A stretch of 21,945 nucleotides of DNA from positions 1 through 21,945 of IMG/VR virus record IMGVR_UViG_3300009408_000036, one strand, 5' to 3'. The stretch comes from a virus. The translations under genes were made by a program, and so were the position numbers. The notes beneath the pieces are model-generated. The model had not been told where the DNA came from. It made no database searches and saw nothing but the letters and a program-made list of their open reading frames with translations. Numbering within the stretch: the stretch's first letter is position 1; every line of letters begins with the position of its first letter. This document shows, one piece after another, positions 15,452 through 21,945 of this stretch.

Positions 15452-16065
15452 TGCCGCCGCTCTTACAACAATTTCCAATAACTTTGAGAAATAAATTTAA
15501 AGATAGAGTGACCGATGCATTATTATCATTTTCCGATAGTGTTAGGGAAATTATATTAGAAACATATAATGATGAACTTTTGGCAGCCAAAGTTCCAAAA
15601 GAGAGTAAAGCTAATCCAGCATATTTATATGACGAGTTTTTATCTCGTCTGAATAGTTTTGAGATGTTGGATAAATCAGGGGACAAATTTGAATTCATTG
15701 TTCCGGATGTAACTACATTTGATTTCAGTGGTGAGCTAAGTATACTTAAAACCATACTAGAAGGGACAGTTGGTGTGTATGTAGAAGTAACTGATGAGCA
15801 ATATGTAGAGATGTATCACAAAAGACCGGTCAATCTTTTACTAGGGTATAAAGGTCACGTAGCAAAAGAAAATGTGTATTTAGTAAGGTACACCCCTGAC
15901 GTTAGGAAAAGAGAAAAAGATAGTAATATCAAACTGGTAAGATTCCCGTTTTCTAATACTCCACCAATTGGTTTGTTTGAACCAGCTAATGAGTATGTAG
16001 AAAATAATTTAAGTAAAGTTATTCACGAAGCTATAGACAAAGCTATAATAGAGGTGACGAAGTGA
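15451..16065 (+). CDS. Candidate neck/tail-completion protein
   Basis: A 204-residue protein. Its ATG overlaps the stop of the zinc-knuckle gene by one base, with AAGGA upstream. The N-terminal third is helical (LRNKFKDRVTDALLSFSDSV, then REIILETYNDELLAAKVP), the middle is mixed, and the end is again helical (VENNLSKVIHEAIDKAIIEV). It has no enzymatic motif. In siphophages the genes between stopper and tail terminator usually include a neck or HK97 gp10-like tail-completion protein. Size and position fit, but I see no diagnostic motif. It overlaps the next gene by four bases (GTGA). Confidence 0.5.
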   Translation: MPPLLQQFPITLRNKFKDRVTDALLSFSDSVREIILETYNDELLAAKVPKESKANPAYLYDEFLSRLNSFEMLDKSGDKFEFIVPDVTTFDFSGELSILKTILEGTVGVYVEVTDEQYVEMYHKRPVNLLLGYKGHVAKENVYLVRYTPDVRKREKDSNIKLVRFPFSNTPPIGLFEPANEYVENNLSKVIHEAIDKAIIEVTK

Positions 16066-16967
16066 GTTCTGAAATGACCAAACTTAGAAAAGAGGACTCA
16101 AGTTTGTACTATTACATAAAAGATATAGTCCTTAAAGATTATATCGAATTTGAACAGAAGGCAGAGTTAATGTACCTTGATTCGGTATCATCGCCTTTAG
16201 ATAATAGTTATGTTTATGAAGCTCTAGTTGAGTTCACACCTAAGCCTTCTGATCGCGGCAGAGGCCTTGTTTACTTTGATGACACGGATTTAAATTGTTT
16301 AGTTAGTACTACTACTTATTCTGGCACACCAGAGCAAAAGAATAGGGTTGTGGTTTATTCAACCACTAGTTCTGGGACATTAGAAGTGGTACCTAGAAGT
16401 GAGTATATAATTGATTATATAGATGCCAGAATAATTACTTCTGGTACCATAGAACCTACACACATAGACTTCTATTGGAATTACATAAGTATCGTCGATG
16501 AGTGGGCCGCTATAGAAGCTGCATCACCACCAGTAGTTGTTATAGATATTCATGGTACAGATAAAAAAGGTTACCAACTTGGTGGTGGTAAAAAAGATAT
16601 AAGAAAGGTCGATATACATATATTTGCTTCATCTACAGCCGAAAGGAATGATCTAGTAGATAAAATTTACAACGCATTCTATAACAAGAGCATACCAGTT
16701 TATGACTTTCCTAAAGGGTCCGTGCTGGATTATGACGGCACATTCTATGGAATTAAAGATGCTGTTGATAGGGATAGTTTGTATTTCGATAGGACCACTA
16801 TTTCTGGTGTAAGCAATTTATATTTTGATAATGTTACCAGTAGACATATAAGTTTACCACTTATAATGACCCGAGGTGTTAACGAAGTTATGTTAAGTGA
16901 CTTAAATGCTTATAGGGCCAAAATAAGTTTTGCTATGTATTCATATAATGATAGGTATGATATTTAA
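16062..16967 (+). CDS. Candidate tail terminator protein
   Basis: A 301-residue protein starting at GTG 16062, four bases inside the previous gene, with GAGGTGA as ribosome binding site. The N-terminus is helical (SLYYYIKDIVLKDYIEFEQK), followed by an inserted beta region to about residue 165. Then comes VVVIDIHGTDKKGYQLGGGK with RKVDIHIFASSTAERNDLVD and KIYNAFYNKSIPVYDFPKG. This pattern, a strand 'vdihifA.t..er..L.d.I...l' with a following 'ipvyDF' segment, is characteristic of tail terminator/neck (gpU-like) folds. Its place just before the tube gene agrees. It is longer than typical terminators because of the inserted beta region. Confidence 0.65.
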   Translation: MSSEMTKLRKEDSSLYYYIKDIVLKDYIEFEQKAELMYLDSVSSPLDNSYVYEALVEFTPKPSDRGRGLVYFDDTDLNCLVSTTTYSGTPEQKNRVVVYSTTSSGTLEVVPRSEYIIDYIDARIITSGTIEPTHIDFYWNYISIVDEWAAIEAASPPVVVIDIHGTDKKGYQLGGGKKDIRKVDIHIFASSTAERNDLVDKIYNAFYNKSIPVYDFPKGSVLDYDGTFYGIKDAVDRDSLYFDRTTISGVSNLYFDNVTSRHISLPLIMTRGVNEVMLSDLNAYRAKISFAMYSYNDRYDI

Positions 16968-17152
16968 GTAACCTATCTAAGTATAGAACTGGAAAAGGAA
17001 AAGGTAGCTATTTGCCTCAATAGCTAGCGGGTACTATATACCAACCTAGTACTCTTTCGGCTACTAACTGAATACCGGCTAGGAATTTCTGCTGTTTATC
17101 CTATATACCGGTAAATAGTAAACAGCATTATAAAAAAATAGGAGGAAAAAAT
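16968..17152 (+). ncRNA. Structured leader RNA candidate before the tail tube gene
   Basis: This is the longest gene-free stretch in the window. It contains an 8-bp perfect hairpin (TAGCTATT 17005-17012 with AATAGCTA 17019-17026, 6-base loop). A long-range 10-base match follows (17024-17033 with 17073-17082, nine of ten pairing). A 5-bp hairpin lies inside it (TAGTA 17047-17051 with TACTA 17062-17066). An 8-bp stem (GCTGTTTA 17091-17098 with TAAACAGC 17119-17126) can be extended by CTAT/ATAG after a 2-base bulge. A short alternative hairpin (GGTA 17030-17033 with TACC 17039-17042) competes with the long-range pairing. The ribosome binding site (ATAGGAGG) follows the last stem. It has no T run and is not a tRNA. 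A regulatory or processing leader is inferred. Confidence 0.45.
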
Positions 17153-18745
17153 ATGGCTAGAAATAGAATTATATACGCTTCTGAAAGCGTATGGGCCAAC
17201 GGTGAAGTGCTTTATCGTGTTCAGTCATTTGGTAGCACTACTACCTTCAACAGTGAAGATATATTCGAATTAGGGCACCTGGATATCATAGATATAGTCG
17301 ATGACGTCCCATCTGTGGCCATTACGCTGAACACCAATGACTTTGGTGACGTTAGAACTTTGGCGGTTTTGGCACAGTTAAGTCCAGAAAAAATCAAAAT
17401 GGACGCTACAGCTACCAGCTCTAATGCTAATCTTGTTGTTGTTAGTGGTACTTCTCTAACACCTACCACCACATTTATGCATGGTGTATCACTAGCTGAC
17501 TTTGCTATCACTTGTGGTAACCTTCCAGGTGTAACCATCTGGTCTCCTGTACAGGAAGAGTGTTCTATTGGTACTTTATCTAACAACATCGACCAGACAG
17601 TGTTCTTGGATGAAGTATACGTTAACAGTATTGAGTTTGGTTACTCTACAGGTGCCAACGCTACTGAGAACTACGGTGCTGAAACCGATAACAAGATGTG
17701 GCTATTGAATGATGGCCGTTTCGTTAACTACGACAAGTATGAACTTACTGGTACAGAAACTCAGGTTTCTTTGACTCTTGGTGCATCTGATAACGTTGCC
17801 ACCTTATCAACAGGTCTGGGCTTCTTACGTAAGGACGAAAATGGTGCTGCAGCTGTTACTTATTTTGACAGTAGCACCAATACTGTTCGTAATATAGAGG
17901 TCATTGCTGGTACAGCAGCTGATGCTACTAAGTTTGTGTATAATGCTGCTGGTCCACATGTTGTCTATTTACCAACAAGTCTAACCATCAATAACGGTGA
18001 CCGTATCGAGGTTATTTATGCTGCTGATGCTTATGGTAGCGGCACATCAAATACCTACTTTAAGGCTCTTGATGATGCCAATCGTCCTGATTCTATCGGT
18101 GCTCTACGTCAGGGCCAGATAGAGGTTTATATCGTGTCTGATAGCGATACCAGCTACGATATTGCTTGGCGTTTGACTGGTTGTACTATCTCAGCTAACC
18201 TTACCCGTACACCTCTTGCAGAGCTTGGTCACTTAGGTCCATATGACCGTCCATTGACTCTACCGATTCCGATCACAGTCAATGTTAATACCACAGCTGG
18301 TGACCTTGAGAACTGGGCTAAGGTTGCTGACCAATTGGCAGCTTTCAAGACCAATACTCTGGATGATATCGATCTTGCTGATTTGATGACTTCTGAAGAT
18401 TTGAAGCTTATTGTTAAGATCTATGGTCAGACAGATGAGGAAGCTGGCGGTACTGGCGCTAATCGTAAGATAGCTGCCGGTTCAAAATTCATCGGACAGA
18501 ATTATTTTGTTGACGGTGTTTTGAACAATGGTGGTAGTGCTTATGTTGCTGGTGATCGTGAGTACGCTCTTAAGACTATTGTAGTCGAGCACTTGAAGAT
18601 CACTGAAGAGGGTATGACTCTGGATATGGGTAACAATGCTACCCAGACCTTTAACTTCAGGTCAACTAATGACTTGTATGTTGTTAAGGGCGATGTTTCT
18701 ATTCAGAACGTCACCTCTGATTTCAAGATTCGCCGGAACGGCTAA
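17153..18745 (+). CDS. Major tail tube protein (enlarged)
   Basis: A 530-residue protein with ATAGGAGGAAAAAAT before the ATG. The opening (VLYRVQSFGSTTTFNSEDIF, ELGHLDIIDIVDDVPSVAIT) and the later echo of that phrase (LAELGHLGPYDRPLTLPIPI, then an ITVNVNTTAGDLENW segment) fit the tail tube beta fold with an N-terminal strand and inner-ring loops. The end (ALKTIVVEHLKITEEGMTLD, MGNNATQTFNF) is a typical tube C-terminus. About 530 residues is far above the usual 150-250, so extra domains, probably exposed on the tube surface, are inserted in the middle. C-ending codon use and its own leader and terminator point to high expression. It lies upstream of the chaperone pair and tape measure, as expected. 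Confidence 0.8.
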   Translation: MARNRIIYASESVWANGEVLYRVQSFGSTTTFNSEDIFELGHLDIIDIVDDVPSVAITLNTNDFGDVRTLAVLAQLSPEKIKMDATATSSNANLVVVSGTSLTPTTTFMHGVSLADFAITCGNLPGVTIWSPVQEECSIGTLSNNIDQTVFLDEVYVNSIEFGYSTGANATENYGAETDNKMWLLNDGRFVNYDKYELTGTETQVSLTLGASDNVATLSTGLGFLRKDENGAAAVTYFDSSTNTVRNIEVIAGTAADATKFVYNAAGPHVVYLPTSLTINNGDRIEVIYAADAYGSGTSNTYFKALDDANRPDSIGALRQGQIEVYIVSDSDTSYDIAWRLTGCTISANLTRTPLAELGHLGPYDRPLTLPIPITVNVNTTAGDLENWAKVADQLAAFKTNTLDDIDLADLMTSEDLKLIVKIYGQTDEEAGGTGANRKIAAGSKFIGQNYFVDGVLNNGGSAYVAGDREYALKTIVVEHLKITEEGMTLDMGNNATQTFNFRSTNDLYVVKGDVSIQNVTSDFKIRRNG

Positions 18746-18765
18746 TCTTTGAAGGTTAATAGGTC

Positions 18766-18793
18766 CGTGGGGAGGGTAACCTCCCCACGTTTT
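18766..18793 (+). terminator. Strong hairpin terminator after the tail tube gene
   Basis: A perfect 10-bp stem, CGTGGGGAGG (18766-18775) with CCTCCCCACG (18780-18789), closed by a GTAA (GNRA-type) tetraloop and followed by TTTT. It gives the abundant tube message its own end, while some read-through must reach the chaperone and tape genes unless an unseen promoter follows. Confidence 0.88.
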
Positions 18794-18817
18794 AGGTAAA
18801 GGTTTAGGAGGTAAAAA

Positions 18818-19066
18818 ATGAATTATACAGATAAAAGTAAAGACAAGCTTAAGGATGACATCCGTAAAGAAGTCACACATTTGTTTGAAAAGACTTTAGA
18901 TTATGCTCAAGTGGCTTGTCCTAACAAGGAGACTTTTAGAGCTCTGAGGAGTCGCATTTTACGTATGGGCAATGATTGTATAAGGAAACTACATACCAGA
19001 CTTGATAATAGTTATGATGTTAACTACATAACCAAGTCTGAAGACGTAATAGAGATTAAAAGGTAA
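18818..19066 (+). CDS. Small helical protein between tail tube and chaperone genes
   Basis: An 82-residue protein with TTAGGAGGTAAAAA before ATG 18818. It is almost all helix and charged (KSKDKLKDDIRKEVTHLFEK, FRALRSRILRMGNDCIRKLH), with a short extended C-terminus (VNYITKSEDVIEIKR). It has no cysteine motif or membrane segment. I do not recognise a named family. Its place between tube and chaperone genes suggests a tail assembly accessory or a small virion part. Clear ribosome binding site and good coding character make it a real gene. Confidence 0.65.
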   Translation: MNYTDKSKDKLKDDIRKEVTHLFEKTLDYAQVACPNKETFRALRSRILRMGNDCIRKLHTRLDNSYDVNYITKSEDVIEIKR

Positions 19067-19079
19067 TAAGGAGGAAATT

Positions 19080-19784
19080 ATGGAAAAGGCTAAAAGGGAA
19101 TTTACATTAGAAGACGGGACTAAATACTATATACATGACCCAACCGCAGAGGATATTAGGGGAGCAGATTGGCAGTATAGTAAGACATACACAAATTGTC
19201 TTGTTGAAGGTATCACTACCGCTGCGGAAATGTCTGATATTTTAATGCGTCGCGGTATAATTGGTCCAGAGTATGAACGTAGGGCTAGAGAGTTGGAAGA
19301 TGATTTGCGCGATAAGATAACACAATTAGAGATGGCAGATGACGTTGAGGAAAAGCGTGTACTTGCAATAGAAGTTATGGAACTTCGTGAAGAATTGTTT
19401 CAGTGGAATCAGCGTTTCAACGGTCCTATGGGTAATACTTGCGAGCAGATTTCTGATGATGCTAGATTAGAATACCTTACATCGTGTATGGTAAGAAGTG
19501 AAGACGGTAATCGAGTTTGGGAAACTTATGAAGACTACCTTAATGATGTGGAATCAGGTACCTTACCGTCTATAGCTCGTTACGAAGTTATGCTCTTCCT
19601 ACAAGGTCTAGACTCAGACTTTATGGAAAATACTCCAGAAGCTGTAGCTTTTAAAGAGATAGAAGAAGATCTACTCAAGCGTGCTAAAGAAGCTGAAGAA
19701 GCGTTAAAAGAAGTGCCTGAAAAAGCACCAAAGAAAACCACAAAAAGTAAAGCTACTAAAAAGAGGACCAAGAAAAGCGAGTAA
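19080..19784 (+). CDS. Tail assembly chaperone-like protein A
   Basis: A 234-residue protein with AAGGAGG before the ATG, 13 bases after the previous gene. It opens with a phrase typical of this position (EFTLEDGTKYYIHDPTAEDI). A helical middle (70-115) follows, then a conserved-looking block at 137-179 (MVRSEDGNRVWETYEDYLND ... YEVMLFLQGLD). The end is Lys-rich (EEALKEVPEKAPKK to KKRTKKSE). Position between tube and tape measure, plus co-linear similarity to the next gene product, support a role like gpG/gpGT, chaperoning the tape measure during tail assembly. The Lys-rich end contains A-rich runs near the stop, where a frameshift could occur. Confidence 0.7.
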   Translation: MEKAKREFTLEDGTKYYIHDPTAEDIRGADWQYSKTYTNCLVEGITTAAEMSDILMRRGIIGPEYERRARELEDDLRDKITQLEMADDVEEKRVLAIEVMELREELFQWNQRFNGPMGNTCEQISDDARLEYLTSCMVRSEDGNRVWETYEDYLNDVESGTLPSIARYEVMLFLQGLDSDFMENTPEAVAFKEIEEDLLKRAKEAEEALKEVPEKAPKKTTKSKATKKRTKKSE

Positions 19785-19792
19785 ATTTATAT

Positions 19793-20818
19793 ATGGAGCT
19801 TTCTTACCAAGAACTTGGGGATCTTATAACACAGATCTCCGAGGGTGTAACATTAAAAGAATTTAATAAAGGCTCTGATGTTTTGTTGCTAGAGTTCAGA
19901 CAACCTACTAACAAAATATTAATCAGGGCCAAATATATATATGATAAAAGCCATAAAGAGGCTATAGACTCAGGTCTGTTACCTACTGATGAATTAGAAA
20001 AGGTTATTGTAGAACGTAACATTTTTACTGAAGCCGACCAAAAAGAACTGGAAGGACTGGAAGCTAAGATTGAGGCTCAGAAAGTTTTGTTATCTAAAAT
20101 AACCAAAGTAATGGCCAACAAGGATAGGATTTCTAAATATATTAATGAACTAGAGGCTAAAGCCTTCCAGTTACGGTATAGAAAATATTCTACATTAGCG
20201 TTTAGCGCTGAGTCTAAAGCCGACGAGGATAGGAATAGTTTCTTATGCGCTATGTGCGTGTATGACTCTGATAGTGGTGAGCGTTATTGGAAAACTTTAG
20301 ATGACTTTTTTAACGAACCCGATCCAGAGTTTAGAACATTAGTACTCTCAGAATATACCAAGTTTTACAATGGTATAGATGTAACCACTATTAGATATAT
20401 AGCTAGAAGCAATCTATGGCGAATTAGATATATAAATAGTTGTAAAACCAATGAGTCATTGTTTGGTAGGCCTAGTAGTATGTATACTAATGATCAGTTG
20501 AATCTGGTGTACTGGTCTAATTACTACCAATCAATATACGAAATGATGCCTGAAGATAGGCCCCCAGAGCATATCATTAATGATGATACTGCTTTGGATA
20601 CCTATATGGATGATTATTATAAGGAACTGGAAAAGGAAGCTTCTTTTAGGAAGGGGAACAAAACGACAAAGGGTAAGTTGTCGGCTTTTGATAGCGAAGA
20701 AGTTATTGTTACCCAGTTTAGCGATATCTATCAAGATATTAAATATGACAAACCGAGAGAAGCGGCAAGGATAAAAGATAGAGCCGATATAAAGAAAAGA
20801 ACATCACGTAGAAGTTAG
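19793..20818 (+). CDS. Tail assembly chaperone-like protein B (paralogue of A)
   Basis: A 341-residue protein, ATG eight bases after the previous stop with no clear Shine-Dalgarno. It runs co-linear with protein A: PTNKILIRAKYIYDKSHKEA matches PTAEDIRGADWQYSKTYTNC, and the block at 152-196 (CVYDSDSGERYWKTLDDFFN ... YTKFYNGID) matches the A block. It has about 100 extra residues at the C-terminus, with a basic end (KDRADIKKRTSRRS). Its frame is the -1 frame relative to gene A and is open from 19760 into its ATG. It could be translated independently, by coupling, or as an A-B fusion. A role in tail length control and tape folding is inferred from position. Confidence 0.68.
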   Translation: MELSYQELGDLITQISEGVTLKEFNKGSDVLLLEFRQPTNKILIRAKYIYDKSHKEAIDSGLLPTDELEKVIVERNIFTEADQKELEGLEAKIEAQKVLLSKITKVMANKDRISKYINELEAKAFQLRYRKYSTLAFSAESKADEDRNSFLCAMCVYDSDSGERYWKTLDDFFNEPDPEFRTLVLSEYTKFYNGIDVTTIRYIARSNLWRIRYINSCKTNESLFGRPSSMYTNDQLNLVYWSNYYQSIYEMMPEDRPPEHIINDDTALDTYMDDYYKELEKEASFRKGNKTTKGKLSAFDSEEVIVTQFSDIYQDIKYDKPREAARIKDRADIKKRTSRRS

Positions 20819-20839
20819 AAATATTGGGGGTAAAGAAGG

Positions 20840-21945
20840 TTGGCCAATAATACTTATGATATAAATATTAACACTTCAAACACTGCTGGTTCATCAGGAA
20901 ATTTAGGAAACAATTCTTCAAACATTACAAGCCAGTTAACACAAGCTCTTAGAGCAGAATTAGCAAAGGCTGTAAGAGATATATTACAAGGTACCTTAAA
21001 GAACCAGCCATCTGCTGTCACAAAAGTAGTCTTATCAGAAGATTCTGTCAATAAAATAGTTACTGCAATAGCCAGGACAATAGCACCTGAGACAAGGAGT
21101 AAGGGGCCTATATCAGGTGAACCTTCACAAACTCTGTCACAAAATATCAAAAATTCTTTAGGTAATATAAGTGACGATATTAAAAATTCCGTATCACAAG
21201 CTGTGGTAAAGGCTCTTGCAGCCAAGACTAAAAATCAAGATTTTTCTAATGTCCGTACCCTTATAGCCTCACTAAGGGATGTAAAAGATTTAAAACGTGC
21301 CGTTGACGCTTTGCAGGGAACCATAAAAGATGCGTCAAGTAAAACAGCACAAAAACCTACATCTGTAACTGCTATGGCTGAAGGTGCTAGCAAAGCCCTT
21401 AATGTAAGTATAGATAAACTTAGTAGTAAGATAGAAAATCTTAACCTCCCCCAAAGTTCAGGGCAGCAGGATAGTTCTAGTTTAAAGAGGGTTGTAGAAG
21501 ATGCTAAACGTGAACAGGTAAAACTTTTACGTGAATTACTTGATGTTTTAAAGAGTAGGCCAGAAGATCACAATCGTCAAGATACTGCTAAGGCTGTACA
21601 AACATTATCTGATTTAATAGCTAGAACTTCGACAAGTCCACAACAACCTAGTACACAAAAGATAGTAGTTGAAACTAAAAGTGGTGCAGCAATTAATGAA
21701 CTTCGTAACGATATAAAATCTTTGATAGCTGAATTACATTCGGATTTTAATAAACTGTTGGAGGCAGTAAGAAAACAAAACAGAGATTTACCTCCATCAG
21801 CGAAAAAAGATGAAGGTACTAAAACTATAAAAGTACACGAAAAAGTTATTGCTCAAGGTGATTTACATTCTGCTAGATCTTTTGCTGAACAATCAGTTAA
21901 AACTTATGATGACGCCGCAATCAGGGGTGCCGCCAAGACTGTTAG
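20840..21945 (+). CDS. Tape measure protein, N-terminal part (cut by window end)
   Basis: The frame is open from TTG 20840 to the window end (368 complete codons). A GGGGG at 20826-20830 is the likely ribosome binding site, ten bases upstream. The protein starts MANNTYDININ and then is Ser/Asn/Gln-rich. Long amphipathic helices follow (QLTQALRAELAKAVRDILQG, KRVVEDAKREQVKLLRELLD, AELHSDFNKLLEAVRKQ), separated by Pro/Ser/Thr linkers, with no cysteines. This low-complexity helical pattern directly after the chaperone genes is the hallmark of phage tape measure proteins, which set tail length and fill the tube. A later transmembrane or peptidase domain cannot be seen here. It is also possible, though less likely, that this is another virion protein before the tape measure gene. 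Confidence 0.78.
   Translation, partial: MANNTYDININTSNTAGSSGNLGNNSSNITSQLTQALRAELAKAVRDILQGTLKNQPSAVTKVVLSEDSVNKIVTAIARTIAPETRSKGPISGEPSQTLSQNIKNSLGNISDDIKNSVSQAVVKALAAKTKNQDFSNVRTLIASLRDVKDLKRAVDALQGTIKDASSKTAQKPTSVTAMAEGASKALNVSIDKLSSKIENLNLPQSSGQQDSSSLKRVVEDAKREQVKLLRELLDVLKSRPEDHNRQDTAKAVQTLSDLIARTSTSPQQPSTQKIVVETKSGAAINELRNDIKSLIAELHSDFNKLLEAVRKQNRDLPPSAKKDEGTKTIKVHEKVIAQGDLHSARSFAEQSVKTYDDAAIRGAAKTV

Noticed and set aside
16968-17152. tRNA or known ribozyme in the leader
   Set aside because: There is no cloverleaf with a TTCGA-type T loop, and no hammerhead CTGATGA/GAAA core.
17153-18745. Tail sheath instead of tail tube
   Set aside because: The length would allow a sheath, but no separate tube gene follows, and the opening and closing segments fit tube proteins better.
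20854-21225. 123-codon minus-strand frame opposite the tape measure start
   Set aside because: The + strand frame from 20840 is open to the window end, helical and correctly placed. The antisense frame is its shadow.
1-21945. CRISPR array, insertion sequence, integrase or defence genes
   Set aside because: No regularly spaced direct DNA repeats, transposase or recombinase motifs were seen. The repeats present are protein modules in fibre genes.

Overview
The window is a structural (late) module of a large tailed bacteriophage, read entirely on the + strand. 28 coding regions are packed end to end, with overlaps of 1 to 4 bases or short gaps. The standard bacterial code fits (TAA, TAG and TGA all serve as stops). 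Canonical AGGAGG-type ribosome binding sites and AT-rich, GGT/ACT-heavy codon use fit a low-GC, Firmicutes-like host. That is an inference, because no host marker gene is present. There is no tail sheath gene next to the tube gene, so a siphovirus with a long non-contractile tail is the best reading.

Layout. (1) 1-3426, head: the end of an unknown gene, a small beta-rich protein, a coiled-coil scaffold-like protein, a probable decoration protein, a hairpin terminator, then the major capsid protein with a strong terminator. (2) 3427-5919: a small membrane protein, an unknown 152-aa protein, a 433-aa virion protein and a short coiled-coil protein. (3) 5920-13880, adsorption block: tail-fibre-type proteins with shared modules (repeated HxxLxxLxxDDHxQY units, a DUF2793-like domain, a duplicated C-terminal beta domain), a permuted NlpC/P60 (YiiX-like) cysteine peptidase, two small beta proteins in one frame separated by a single stop, and a 766-aa PKD/Ig-type multidomain protein. 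(4) 13890-16967, neck: candidate head-tail adaptor, a CxxC zinc-knuckle protein, a candidate neck protein and a candidate tail terminator. (5) 16968-17152: a gene-free leader rich in inverted repeats. (6) 17153-21945, tail: a large tail tube protein with its own terminator, a small conserved-looking protein, two co-linear paralogous tail-assembly-chaperone-like proteins and the N-terminal 368 residues of the tape measure protein, cut by the window end.

How it works together. The scaffold, decoration and capsid proteins build the head. The neck genes close it and join it to the tail. The tube polymerises around the tape measure with help from the chaperone pair. The fibre block gives the virion its receptor-binding surface and perhaps a cell-wall hydrolase. 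Placing the fibre block between capsid and neck genes, rather than after the tape measure, is the main departure from the usual siphophage order.

I see no CRISPR array, tRNA, transposon, integrase or defence system. The most interesting items are the structured leader before the tube gene, the paralogous chaperone pair with a possible -1 frameshift link, an SG[V/T/I] peptide recurring across the beta-rich virion proteins, and the embedded YiiX-like peptidase.
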